In this document: positions 26,152-34,389 of the stretch, in pieces
How the letters are laid out: each line of letters begins with the position of its first letter
How positions within the stretch are numbered: position 1 is the stretch's first letter
Source: Nonomuraea basaltis
Lineage (GTDB): Bacteria; Actinomycetota; Actinomycetes; Streptosporangiales; Streptosporangiaceae
Assembly: GCF_005893125.1 (NCBI RefSeq)
Contig: NZ_VCJS01000021.1
Coordinates: 1-64,000 of the forward strand
Reading direction: 5' to 3'
DNA length: 64,000 nt
The notes under the pieces: model-generated
Database searches by the model: none
Seen by the model: only the letters and a program-made list of their open reading frames with translations
What the model was told of the DNA's origin: nothing
Translations under genes and position numbers: made by a program

Positions 26152-27018
26152 ATGAGCCACCGCCAAGAAGCACAAAACAACGCGATCACGTCGTACAAGT
26201 ACGCGCCCACCCGCACCATATCCGCCGGTGGCGTGGATTTCGCCTACCGGGAGCTGGGCCCGAAGGCCGGCGTCCCGCTGGTCCTGGTGACCCATCTGGC
26301 CGCGGTCCTCGACAACTGGGATCCCCGGGTGGTCGACGGCCTCGCCGCGAAACATCGGGTCATCGCGTTCGACAACCGGGGCGTGGGCGCCTCCACCGGC
26401 GCGACGCCGAAGACCATTCGGGCGATGGCGAAGGACGCCGTGACGTTCATTCGGGCGCTGGGCCTGAACCAGGTCGACCTGCTGGGCTTCTCCATGGGCG
26501 GCATGATCGCCCAGGTGATCGTTCAGGACGAACCTCAGCTCGTGCGCAAGCTGATCCTCGCGGGCACCGGGCCGGCCGGCGGTGAGGGCATCAAGAACGT
26601 CACCAAGCTCTCGCATCTCGACACCGTCCGGGCGCTGCTCACGCTGCAGGATCCGAAGCAGTTCCTGTTCTTCACCCGGACCCCGAACGGCCGTCAGGCG
26701 GGTAAGCAGTTTCTGGCGCGCCTGAAGGAGCGTACCGAGAACCGGGACAAGGCGATCTCGCTCAAGTCCTACTTCGCGCAGTTGTCCGCCATCCACAGCT
26801 GGGGACTGGAGCGGCCACATGACCTCTCTGTCATCCGCCAGCCCGTGCTCGTCGCCAACGGCGAGAGCGACCGGATGGTGCCGACACAGAACTCGCGCGA
26901 CCTGGCCCGTCGCCTGCCGGACAGCGACCTGGTGATCTACCCCGACGCCGGGCACGGCGGCATCTTCCAGTTTCACGGCCAGTTCGTCGAGCAGTCCCTC
27001 GCATTCCTCCAGCGGTAA
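26152..27018 (+). CDS. Alpha/beta hydrolase
   Basis: 288 residues from ATG 26152 with AAAGGG upstream. The chain has the canonical fold: strand LVLVTHLAAVLDNWDP, IAFDNRGVGAS, nucleophile Ser114 in LGFSMGGMIA, acid Asp in VANGESDRMVP, and His in YPDAGHGGIFQFH. It is similar to chloroperoxidase/3-oxoadipate-enol-lactonase-like hydrolases. It has its own operator half-site and a hairpin terminator. Its last 25 residues strongly resemble the tail of the chimeric pseudogene at 52721-53032. The substrate is open; ester or lactone hydrolysis is the family norm. Confidence 0.87.
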   Translation: MSHRQEAQNNAITSYKYAPTRTISAGGVDFAYRELGPKAGVPLVLVTHLAAVLDNWDPRVVDGLAAKHRVIAFDNRGVGASTGATPKTIRAMAKDAVTFIRALGLNQVDLLGFSMGGMIAQVIVQDEPQLVRKLILAGTGPAGGEGIKNVTKLSHLDTVRALLTLQDPKQFLFFTRTPNGRQAGKQFLARLKERTENRDKAISLKSYFAQLSAIHSWGLERPHDLSVIRQPVLVANGESDRMVPTQNSRDLARRLPDSDLVIYPDAGHGGIFQFHGQFVEQSLAFLQR

Positions 27019-27031
27019 TACCGCAAGGGGC

Positions 27032-27059
27032 ACTGCCCCCTCGCGGTCGAGGGGGCAGT
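27032..27059 (+). terminator. Hairpin terminator after the hydrolase
   Basis: ACTGCCCCCTCG and CGAGGGGGCAGT are perfect 12-bp arms around a CGGT tetraloop, 13 bases after the stop. Confidence 0.85.
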
Positions 27060-27083
27060 CTCGTGGACGGCCTCGGCTGCTGC

Positions 27084-27339
27084 TCAGCGAAGGAACACGA
27101 GGGCGTTCTGGATGCCGTGTTCGAGGACCTCATCGGCGAACTTCGGGTCGGACACGGCGCGGGACAACTGCAGCGTCCCGATCGCCATCGTGTACAGCGC
27201 GAGTGCCTTCCCGTACGCGGACTGCGGATCCGCGGGAGCCAGGCGAACTCTGCGCCTGGGCACCCAACTGGTCGGCGATGACGTTGGCGACGAGGTCGCT
27301 CGATGCCGCACCTGGCATACCCGATGGTATGACGTACAT
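27084..27339 (-). pseudogene. Decayed TetR paralogue
   Basis: On the minus strand the chain ends with YTMAIGTLQLSRAVSDPKFA followed by DEVLEHGIQNALVF, clearly related to the C terminus of the TetR at 24069 (YALMVGTLQLSRALVDQQLA). Upstream, in another frame, ASSDLVANVIADQLGAQ matches its SKDDLVVAAVADQLREQ. The DNA-binding domain and the middle are deleted. The operator upstream (27325-27344) is still recognisable. Confidence 0.75.
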
Positions 27340-27344
27340 AATTT
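27325..27344. promoter_or_regulatory. TetR-regulon operator, site E (minus orientation)
   Basis: The reverse complement begins AAATTATGTACGTCATAC, sharing the AAATTATG-(N)-TCATAC layout of sites B-D, and heads the decayed TetR copy. Confidence 0.4.
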
Positions 27345-27361
27345 CATGGGGTGACGTTCGG

Positions 27362-28321
27362 TCAGTGGTTTTGGGCCGGCACGCCTCGGAAGGTGCGTCG
27401 GTAGGCGAGTGGCGAGACGCCGATGGCGGCGTGCAGGTGTTCGCGCAGCGAGGTGCCGCCGGCGAAGCCGACCTGGCCGGCGATCTCGTCGACCGCGAGG
27501 TCGGTGGATTCCAGCAGGTGCCGGGCCCGGTCGACGCGTTGCTGGATGAGCCAGCGTCCTGGGCTCATGCCGACTTCCTCGTTGAAGCGGCGGGCGAAGG
27601 TGCGCAGGCTCATGTTTGACTGCTCGGCAAGGTCGCTCAGGGTCAGCGGCTTGTGCAGGTTCTGCAGCGCCCATTGGCGGGTGGCGGACGTGTCGTTCGC
27701 CACGGTGTCGGGGACCGGGCGCTCGATGTACTGCGCTTGGCCCCCGTCGCGCCATGGGGGGACGACGCACATGCGGGCCACATGGTTGGCGATCTCGCTG
27801 CCGTGGTCCTTGCGGACGAGGTGCAGGCAGACGTCGATGCCGGAGGCGGCGCCGGCCGAGGTCAGCACGTCGCCCTCGTCGACGAACAGCACGTTCGGGT
27901 CCAGTTCCACCTGCGGATACCACTCACGGAAGACCTCCGCGGCGGCCCAGTGCGTGGTGGCCCGCCGTCCGTCGAGCAGCCCCGCCGCGGCTAGCACAAA
28001 GGCACCGGTGCAGATCGACACGATCCGGGTGCCGGGGGACACGAACGCGAGGGCTTGCGCCACGTCGACCGGCGTTTGACGGCTGAAGTCGGTGGTGCCG
28101 AAGGGCGGGATGATGACGGTGTCGGCGGTACGCAAAACCTCCGGGCCGTGGTCGACGGTGATCGAGAAGTCCGCGTTGGTGCGGACCGGGCGGCCGTCGG
28201 CGGTGCACGTCAGGACTTCGTAGCGGCCGTCGGCGGTGCCGAAGACCCGCCTGGGGATGCCCAGATCGAAGGGGTACACGCCGTTCGGGGCGAGAACGAC
28301 GACGCGGTGCACCTGTGCCAT
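27362..28321 (-). CDS. GlxA-family transcriptional regulator (DJ-1/PfpI plus AraC HTH)
   Basis: 319 residues from ATG 28321 (in-frame ATG 28351 is possible; MAQVHRVVVLAPNGVYPFDL is the family opening). N-terminal DJ-1/PfpI domain (about 5-180) with the nucleophile-elbow-like Cys in IVSICTGAFVLAAAG. C-terminal AraC domain with two HTHs (LTLSDLAEQSNMSLRTFARR and VDEIAGQVGFAGGTSLREHL). GlxA-type regulators activate neighbouring catabolic genes. It is divergent from the MDR-SnoaL fusion (69 bases between starts), the likely target. Confidence 0.88.
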   Translation of the reverse strand: MAQVHRVVVLAPNGVYPFDLGIPRRVFGTADGRYEVLTCTADGRPVRTNADFSITVDHGPEVLRTADTVIIPPFGTTDFSRQTPVDVAQALAFVSPGTRIVSICTGAFVLAAAGLLDGRRATTHWAAAEVFREWYPQVELDPNVLFVDEGDVLTSAGAASGIDVCLHLVRKDHGSEIANHVARMCVVPPWRDGGQAQYIERPVPDTVANDTSATRQWALQNLHKPLTLSDLAEQSNMSLRTFARRFNEEVGMSPGRWLIQQRVDRARHLLESTDLAVDEIAGQVGFAGGTSLREHLHAAIGVSPLAYRRTFRGVPAQNH

Positions 28322-28390
28322 GGCAGGATCCCGTCGGAAGTTGGCGACCATGCCATTGTAGCGGGCCGTGACGGCGGACAGGCTGGACCC

Positions 28391-30136
28391 ATGACGAACA
28401 CCGAGACCATGCGAGCCATCAGCCAGGACACCTACGGAACCCCCGACGTGCTGCAGGAGACCCTGCTACCCAAACCGGCGCCAGGGGTGAGTGAAATCCT
28501 TGTGGCCGTCCACGCGGCCGGGGTCAACCCGACCGACTGGTGGAACCGGGCCCAGTCCATGACCGTCGCCCAGATGCCGCTGGTACTCGGCTGGGACGTC
28601 TCCGGCGTCGTCGAGGCCGTCGGCATGGGCGTCACCCTGTTCAAGCCCGGCGACGAAGTCTTCGGGATGCTGCCCTATCCGGGCGGGGTGGGTGCGCACG
28701 CCGAGTACGTGACCGCACCGGCCCGCGTCTTCACGCACAAGCCCGCCGGTATCGACCACGTCCAGGCCGGTGCGCTGCCGCTGGCCGCGCTCACCGCCTA
28801 CCAGGCGCTGGTCGACACCGCCGGCGTCCGGGCCGGGCAGCGGGTCCTGATTCATGCGGCGGCCGGCGGCGTGGGTCACCTCGCTGTGCAGATCGCCAAG
28901 TCCCGCGGCGCGTACGTGATCGGCACCGCCAGCGCCGCCAAGCACGACTTCCTGCGGTCGGTGGGCGCCGACGAGGTGATCGACTACCACAGCGTCGATT
29001 TCGCCGAGGTGCTCAGCGACATCGACGTGGTCCTCGACCCGATCTCGCTCGACTCCGCCGCTCGGGCCCGCTCCGTGGCCGTGCTGCGCCCGGGTGGCAC
29101 CCTCGTCTCGATCCTTCCGGTACCCATCGACCCCGCCGAACTAGCGGCGATCGCCGAGCGGGGTATCCGCTACGAGTCGCTGCTGGTCGAGGCCGACCAC
29201 GGAGGTATGCGGGCCATCGCCGCCCTCGTCGAGACCGGGGCGCTGCGTGCGCACATCGAGGCCACGTTCCCGCTCGCTGAGGCGGCGAAGGCGCACGCGC
29301 TCGGCGAGACCGGCCGCACCACCGGCAAGATCGTGCTGACCGTACGAGACGGCGGCCAGGCGCAACTTGCCCAGCAACTCCTGCAGGACCTGTTCACTCG
29401 CGGCGACACGGCCATTGTCGACCGGCTCCTGCGGCCCGACTACATCCAGCACAACCCCCTGGCGCCCGACGGCCCCGACGCCCTCAAATACTTCGTCGCC
29501 ACCACGCGCCAGCGGTTCCCGCAGGTCGCCTTCGAGCCTCGACGGGTCATCTCCGACGGCGACCTGGTGCTGCTGCACTCCCGCAACGTCCTCGTGCCGG
29601 GCACTCCGGGTATGGCCGTGTTCGACCTCTTCCGCTTCCAGGACGGGAGGATCGCCGAGCACTGGGACGTCCTGCAGGAATTGCCCGCCACCACCGCCAG
29701 CGGCAATGACATGTTCGCCACGCTCAGCGAGCCGCGGAGCGAGGCGCCGGGGCAGCGGTGGTTCACCGCGTACCACAAGAAGCTGGTCACCGCGTTCGTC
29801 GACGAGTTGCTGGTCCGCAAGGACCTGGCCGCCATCGACACCTATGTTGACACCGAGTACCACGAGCACAACCCGAACATCCCCGACGGCGCGGCCGGTC
29901 TGAAGGCCGGGCTGGGCGCGTACTTCGAGCAGTTCCCGCAGCTGAGCGTGACACCGAAACGGGTCATCGCGCAGGGTGACCTGGTCGCCGTGCACAGCCA
30001 CTACATCGACACACCCGGCGACCGCGGCCGGGCGGTCATCGACCTCTTCCGGGTACGCGACGGAAAGATCGTCGAGCACTGGAACGCCGAACAGGACGTA
30101 CCCGAGACCGCCGCCAACGACAACACGATGTTCTGA
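28391..30136 (+). CDS. MDR oxidoreductase fused to two SnoaL-like domains
   Basis: 581 residues from ATG 28391. Residues about 1-318: zinc-free NADPH oxidoreductase of the quinone oxidoreductase branch (VNPTDWWNRAQ, LVLGWDVSGVVEAVGMGVTL, VLIHAAAGGVGHLAVQIAKS). Residues about 322-445 and 453-581: two tandem NTF2/SnoaL-like domains, each with Y-x(2,3)-H-N-P (DYIQHNPLAPDGPDAL; EYHEHNPNIPDGAAGL) and DLFRxxDGxIxEHWD. No stop or start separates the parts and the frame is open throughout. SnoaL-like domains catalyse aldol-type reactions or hydrations. The fusion suggests coupled reduction and aldol or hydration of an enone. Divergent GlxA regulator upstream; hairpin terminator downstream. Confidence 0.88.
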   Translation: MTNTETMRAISQDTYGTPDVLQETLLPKPAPGVSEILVAVHAAGVNPTDWWNRAQSMTVAQMPLVLGWDVSGVVEAVGMGVTLFKPGDEVFGMLPYPGGVGAHAEYVTAPARVFTHKPAGIDHVQAGALPLAALTAYQALVDTAGVRAGQRVLIHAAAGGVGHLAVQIAKSRGAYVIGTASAAKHDFLRSVGADEVIDYHSVDFAEVLSDIDVVLDPISLDSAARARSVAVLRPGGTLVSILPVPIDPAELAAIAERGIRYESLLVEADHGGMRAIAALVETGALRAHIEATFPLAEAAKAHALGETGRTTGKIVLTVRDGGQAQLAQQLLQDLFTRGDTAIVDRLLRPDYIQHNPLAPDGPDALKYFVATTRQRFPQVAFEPRRVISDGDLVLLHSRNVLVPGTPGMAVFDLFRFQDGRIAEHWDVLQELPATTASGNDMFATLSEPRSEAPGQRWFTAYHKKLVTAFVDELLVRKDLAAIDTYVDTEYHEHNPNIPDGAAGLKAGLGAYFEQFPQLSVTPKRVIAQGDLVAVHSHYIDTPGDRGRAVIDLFRVRDGKIVEHWNAEQDVPETAANDNTMF

Positions 30137-30201
30137 CACCGGCCAGGGCCGCCGCGAATCGCGTTGGCGGCGCCCCGCCCCTGTCAGCGGAGAACCGATC
30201 G

Positions 30202-30224
30202 GGTGGTCGCCCGTCGCGACCACC
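30202..30224 (+). terminator. Hairpin terminator after the fusion gene
   Basis: GGTGGTCGC and GCGACCACC around CCGTC, 66 bases after the stop. Confidence 0.6.
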
Positions 30225-30310
30225 TGATCTACGGGGAAAGCGACGCCGTCCTTCCATCAGCACGCCCGTGTCGTGCACCGGCAAACCCTTGTGCTCAGCG
30301 GGCGCACATT

Positions 30311-30326
30311 GCAGTATGATCGTAAG
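30311..30326. promoter_or_regulatory. TetR-regulon operator-like site F
   Basis: The reverse complement of GCAGTATGATCGTAAG reads TTACGATCATAC, close to TTACGGTCATAC of site C. It heads the crotonase remnant. Confidence 0.35.
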
Positions 30327-30337
30327 TCAACGAGGTC

Positions 30338-30490
30338 ATGCACCGGCAACGACGTCTGATGCTGCCGGAGACCGTCGCCAGGTCGCGTGACCTCGTGGTG
30401 GAGATGGGCGAGGATCCGGAGGTCCAGGTCGCCATCTTCATCAGCAGTACACCCGACTACTTCTTCAACCACTTCGACCTGGACCTCAAC
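30338..30490 (+). pseudogene. Crotonase N-terminal remnant
   Basis: From ATG 30338 the frame MHRQRRLMLPETVARSRDLV then DPEVQVAIFISSTPDYFFNH matches residues about 40-90 of the crotonase at 24837 (LVVPETVVTLHEIV; DFFFNHFD). It is lost after HFDLD where the Liv promoter region begins. An operator-like site precedes it, mirroring the intact cassette. Confidence 0.7.
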
Positions 30491-30511
30491 TGTTCGGCCA
30501 TTATGAAGTAT

Positions 30512-30555
30512 CATGAAAGTTTCTCTTGCATGTCGTGAAGGTTGCGCCCTACCTT
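30512..30555 (+). promoter_or_regulatory. Promoter and operator of the Liv-dikinase operon
   Basis: CATGAAA-N7-TTGCATG (30512-30532) is an imperfect inverted repeat whose right half overlaps a -35 box TTGCAT (30526-30531). TACCTT at 30550-30555 is the -10 box (18-base spacing). The same layout, with extended identity, precedes the cupin operon (46989-47031). Confidence 0.7.
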
Positions 30556-30595
30556 GTGACTCAGGCCACAGCCGGCCTTGAAGGAAGGGAAACCC

Positions 30596-31777
30596 ATGAT
30601 CAGTCCTAGGCCCGCGGCGGCAGCAGTGGTTTCCGGCCTCCTGCTGATCGCGATCCCCGGCTGCAGCGATAAGACGGAAAGCTCCAGCACCGCGCCGATC
30701 AAGGTCGGGGCCATCAGCTCCATCTCCGGTCCCGTCGTCTTCCCGGAGGCGTCGCAGGCGGTCAAAGCCGTCTTCGACAAGGTCAACGCGGAGGGCGGCA
30801 TCGGCGGCCGCAAGCTCGAGTACCTGGTCGAGGACGACAAGGTCGACCCGCAGCAGGCCCAGCAGGCGGCCCGCAAGCTCGTCGACTCCGAGCAAGTTGT
30901 GGCGATGGTCGGCTCGTCCAGCGCACTGGAGTGCAGCGTCAACGGAGCGCTGTACAAGCAGAAGAAGATCCTCTCGGTGCAGGGCACCGGGGTGGACCCG
31001 GCCTGCTTCAGCTCCAGCAACATCTCACCGGTCAACACCGGTCCATTTCAGGGCATCACGGTGTCGCTGCAGTTCGCGTCCGAGACACTGAAGCGGGACA
31101 AAGTCTGCGCCGTACTGGTCGACTACGCCGGCTGGGGTGATGCCTACGCCGCCGCGATCGGGCAGTGGGAGAAGTCGACCGGCAAGAAGTTGGCGCTGCT
31201 TGATGCCACGTACAAGCCCGGCCCGGAGGATCCCACGCCGTTCGTGTTGAAGGTCCGCCAGGCTGGTTGCCAGGCCGTCGTGTTCGACGGGGTGGATGTC
31301 GCGGGCGTGGCCTGGATGCAGGCGGTCCAGGCGCAGAAGGTGACCGGCATCGATTGGGTCTTTCTCACCTCGAACTACACCGACAAGGTGGCAAAGACGC
31401 TCGGCCCCGTCGGCGAGGGACTGTACGCGAACTCGGAGTTCGAGCCCTACGGCGGATCCGCGCCCGCACTGGCCGACTGGAAGCAGACCATGACGGCGGC
31501 CAAGATACCGCTGAACTCGTTCGCTCAGGGCGGGTACCTCTCCGCGACCTACTTCGTCCAGGCACTGAAAAGCATTCAAGGTGAGATCAACCGCGAGTCG
31601 GTGACCGCGGCGCTGCAGGGGCTGACCTCGGTGTCCAACCCCTTGGTCGGCACGCCGTACTCGTTCGCCCCGGCCGAGAAACACAACTCGAACCGGGCCA
31701 GCAAGTTCGTCCAGCTCAAGGGCGGCACGTGGGTCACGGTCACGCCGGAGTGGATTACCCTGCCTGCCGGGTCCTGA
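30596..31777 (+). CDS. Branched-chain/aromatic-type ABC transporter binding lipoprotein
   Basis: 393 residues from ATG 30596 (GAAGGAAGGG upstream). Lipoprotein signal with lipobox AIPGC. The mature protein is a Peripla_BP_6 (HAAT family) fold: IKVGAISSISGPVVFPEASQ, VNAEGGIGGRKLEYLVEDDK and VVAMVGSSSALECSVNGALY. HAAT systems carry branched-chain amino acids but very often aromatic acids and lignin-derived compounds in soil bacteria. First gene of a ten-gene operon ending at 41634 with minimal gaps, so its ligand should be the substrate of the dikinase and dehydrogenases encoded downstream. Confidence 0.9.
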   Translation: MISPRPAAAAVVSGLLLIAIPGCSDKTESSSTAPIKVGAISSISGPVVFPEASQAVKAVFDKVNAEGGIGGRKLEYLVEDDKVDPQQAQQAARKLVDSEQVVAMVGSSSALECSVNGALYKQKKILSVQGTGVDPACFSSSNISPVNTGPFQGITVSLQFASETLKRDKVCAVLVDYAGWGDAYAAAIGQWEKSTGKKLALLDATYKPGPEDPTPFVLKVRQAGCQAVVFDGVDVAGVAWMQAVQAQKVTGIDWVFLTSNYTDKVAKTLGPVGEGLYANSEFEPYGGSAPALADWKQTMTAAKIPLNSFAQGGYLSATYFVQALKSIQGEINRESVTAALQGLTSVSNPLVGTPYSFAPAEKHNSNRASKFVQLKGGTWVTVTPEWITLPAGS

Positions 31778-31778
31778 C

Positions 31779-32636
31779 ATGTTGCAGGCATCGGTCGCGG
31801 GCCTGCTCGCCGGGGGCGCCTACGCGATGGTGGGCGTCTGTGTCGTCCTGCTGTTCCAGATGACCGGTGTGCTCAACGTGGCGCAGGCGGCCATCGGGGC
31901 GTTCGGCACCATGGTCATGCTCCAGTTGCTGGAGCGCGGGTGGGGGTTCGGCGTCGCGTTGCCGGCGGGCGTGCTCACTGCGGCAGCGCTTGCGGCCCTG
32001 CTCGGCTGGGCGATCGCGCGTTTCTACGCCGACAGCTCGGCGCAGGTGCGCACGATTGTCACCGTGGCGGTACTCGTGGGCCTGCTCGCCATCGGCTTCC
32101 GGCTGTTCGGCAACGATCCGCGCACCGTTCCCTCACTGGTGCCCGGTGCTGGGTTCCGGCTCGCCGACGTCGTGGTTTCGGGGAACGCGTTGATCGCCCT
32201 CGTGCTGGCGGCGGCCATCGCGGTGGGTGCCGGCCTGCTGCTCAACCGCTCGCGGCTCGGCGTGCGGTTGCGGGCAATCAGCGAACGACCGGTGACCGCC
32301 GAGATGCTCGGCGTGCCCGTCACGGCTCTGGCGGTCGGCGTGTGGGCGGTCATGGGGGCGGTGACCGCGGTGGCGGTCACCGCCGTCGCGCCCACGCGGC
32401 CGAGCAACTTCCTGAGCCTCAGCCTGCTCGTGATGCCGGCGATGGCCGCCGCCTTGTTGGGTGGCCTGCGCAACCTGGCCGGCGCTGCCCTGGGTGGCGT
32501 GCTGATCGGCGTCATCGAGGGGGCCGGTACGTCGGTACGGCAGCTCTCGGAGTATCGGCAGGTGCTTCCGTTCCTGGTGGTGGTTGTGGCGCTGGTGTGG
32601 TTGCAGCGGCGGGAGGTATGGGATGCGACGCGTTGA
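31779..32636 (+). CDS. livH: HAAT ABC transporter permease (LivH family)
   Basis: 285 residues, ATG 31779 one base after the preceding stop. About eight membrane helices (GLLAGGAYAMVGVCVVLLFQ first). LivH hallmarks: LNVAQAAIGAFGTMV, SRLGVRLRAISERPVTAEML (cytoplasmic EAA-like loop with altered spacing) and ALLGGLRNLAGAALGGVLIG. It forms the inner-membrane channel with the LivM domain encoded next. The reading frame overlaps the next gene by 14 bases. Confidence 0.9.
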   Translation: MLQASVAGLLAGGAYAMVGVCVVLLFQMTGVLNVAQAAIGAFGTMVMLQLLERGWGFGVALPAGVLTAAALAALLGWAIARFYADSSAQVRTIVTVAVLVGLLAIGFRLFGNDPRTVPSLVPGAGFRLADVVVSGNALIALVLAAAIAVGAGLLLNRSRLGVRLRAISERPVTAEMLGVPVTALAVGVWAVMGAVTAVAVTAVAPTRPSNFLSLSLLVMPAMAAALLGGLRNLAGAALGGVLIGVIEGAGTSVRQLSEYRQVLPFLVVVVALVWLQRREVWDATR

Positions 32637-34389
32637 TCTGATGCGCAGGCCCGCCTCGCTGCTGGGCATCGCGGCCGCCGTTCTGGTCCCACTGGTCGTC
32701 ACGACGGGCATGTCGAGCTATTGGATCTACCTGACCACCAGCGCGACGGTGACCGCGATGCTCTGCCTGTCGGTCGGTGTGGTGTTCGGCCGGGCCGGCA
32801 TGGCCGCACTGTGTCCCATGGCCTTCGCCGCCATCGGGGCGCTCACGACGGCCCTGGCGAACCATTGGGGAATCGCCCTGCCGTTCCCGGTGCTGCTTGT
32901 CGTCTCCGGGCTGGTCGCCCTGCCTGTCGGCATCGCCATCGGCCTGCCGGCGCTGCGCCTGCGCGGGCTGAACCTGGCGATCGTGACGCTCGGCTTCGCC
33001 GTCGCGGTCGACGTGGTGACCAACAGCGTCGGGTTCCCCGGAGCGCAGACGCTCGACGTCGTCCCGCGCCCGGACTGGGCCACCGAGGACGCCGACTACT
33101 TCCTGTTGTGCTGGGTCGTGTTCGTCGGCGCGTCGGCGGCGTTGTCGTGGTACGGCACCCGGCGCGGCGGCGCGGCCTGGCTTGCCGTGCGGTCGAGCGA
33201 ACGCGCCACCGCAGCGACCGGCCTCGCGGTCCCACGAGTGAAGCTGACCGCGTTCGCCGTGAGCGCCTTTCTCGCCGGTGTCGCCGGTTCGTTGCTGGCC
33301 GGTCAGCTGGGCCAACTCAACGCCACCGGATTCGGGTCCCTGCAGTCGTTGACGATCTTCACGCTCGCCGTCATGGTCGGCGCGCGCCATCCGGAGGGAG
33401 CGGCGCTGGGTGGCATGCTCGCCGCGTTTCTGCCCGAGGTCCTGCGCCAGGTCGGTCTCCCGCAGGATCTGGCCGCCGTCGTCTTTGCGGTCGGCGCAGT
33501 GATCGGGTTGCGCACTGGAGCCGGCGGGGCGGCCGCGGACCTGCGGGCGGCCGGCCGGCGGCTCCTCGGCCAGCGGGCCCGGCCGGCCGGAGCAACCCAG
33601 GCGAAGGCACCCGGCCCGGCCCTCGGGACGGTGACGCCTGGACCGAAGCCGGCCGGAAGCGACATACCCGCAGCGCTGGACGCGCGGAATCTCCGCGTGG
33701 GTTACGGCGCGGTCACCGCGCTGGACGACGTGTCCATCGAGGTTCGCCACGGCGAACTGCACGCTTTGATCGGACCCAACGGGGCCGGCAAGTCCACCTT
33801 CGTCGACGTCGTCTCGGGATTCGTGCGGTCGGCCGCCGGCACCGTGACGGTGGCTGGCCGCGTGTCCATCGACGGCCAGGACCACACCTCCGCGCCGGTG
33901 CACGTCCGGGCCCGAGCCGGGCTGCGCCGCACCTTCCAGCACGAGCGGACGATCGGCGACCTCACCGTCGCCGGCTACCTCCGGCTCGTCGCGCCCACCG
34001 CGACACCCGCCGAGGCTGACACCCTGCTCGATCAGTTCGGCTGCCCGGCCGGTGACGTGCTGCTGTCCACGGTCGACGTCGGCCGACGACGGCTCGTCGA
34101 GGTGGCCGGCGCCGTGCTGTCGCGGCCGAGCATCCTGCTGCTCGACGAGCCGGCAGCGGGCCTGGACGCCGCGGAGTCGCAGCGACTGGGCCGGCTGCTC
34201 GCGGGGCTTCCCGCCGCGTACGGCTTCGGTGTGCTTCTCATCGAGCACGACGTGGAGATGGTCGCCACCATCAGCGACCGGGTGACCGTGCTCGACTTCG
34301 GCCGGGTGATCGCGTCCGGGCCGGCGGCGCAGGTGCTGCGCGACCCCGTCGTGCTCGCCGCGTACGTCGGCGAGGAGGTTCCGGCATGA
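32623..34389 (+). CDS. LivM-LivG fusion: permease plus ATPase
   Basis: 588 residues from ATG 32623 (GGGAGG upstream, overlapping livH by 14 bases). Residues about 1-305 are a LivM-type permease (WIYLTTSATVTAMLCLSVGV, RLRGLNLAIVTLGFAVAVDV, LRTGAGGA at the end). A Pro/Ala-rich linker (about 305-345) leads to a LivG ATPase (about 345-588): Walker A IGPNGAGKSTF, Q-loop near RRTFQHERTI, degenerate signature STVDVGRRRLVEVAGA instead of LSxGQ, Walker B ILLLDEPAAGLD, and H-loop LLIEHDVEMV. LivM and LivG are normally separate; the fusion is seen in some actinobacteria. Its partner ATPase is LivF downstream. Confidence 0.9.
   Translation: MRRVDLMRRPASLLGIAAAVLVPLVVTTGMSSYWIYLTTSATVTAMLCLSVGVVFGRAGMAALCPMAFAAIGALTTALANHWGIALPFPVLLVVSGLVALPVGIAIGLPALRLRGLNLAIVTLGFAVAVDVVTNSVGFPGAQTLDVVPRPDWATEDADYFLLCWVVFVGASAALSWYGTRRGGAAWLAVRSSERATAATGLAVPRVKLTAFAVSAFLAGVAGSLLAGQLGQLNATGFGSLQSLTIFTLAVMVGARHPEGAALGGMLAAFLPEVLRQVGLPQDLAAVVFAVGAVIGLRTGAGGAAADLRAAGRRLLGQRARPAGATQAKAPGPALGTVTPGPKPAGSDIPAALDARNLRVGYGAVTALDDVSIEVRHGELHALIGPNGAGKSTFVDVVSGFVRSAAGTVTVAGRVSIDGQDHTSAPVHVRARAGLRRTFQHERTIGDLTVAGYLRLVAPTATPAEADTLLDQFGCPAGDVLLSTVDVGRRRLVEVAGAVLSRPSILLLDEPAAGLDAAESQRLGRLLAGLPAAYGFGVLLIEHDVEMVATISDRVTVLDFGRVIASGPAAQVLRDPVVLAAYVGEEVPA

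Noticed and set aside
30499-30520. Additional TetR operator at ATTATGAAGTATCATG
   Set aside because: It shares only ATTATG with the other sites and overlaps the Liv operon operator, so it was left out of the TetR set.
32512-34248. 578-codon minus-strand open frame
   Set aside because: Antisense to the LivM-LivG fusion; the sense frame has all ABC motifs.
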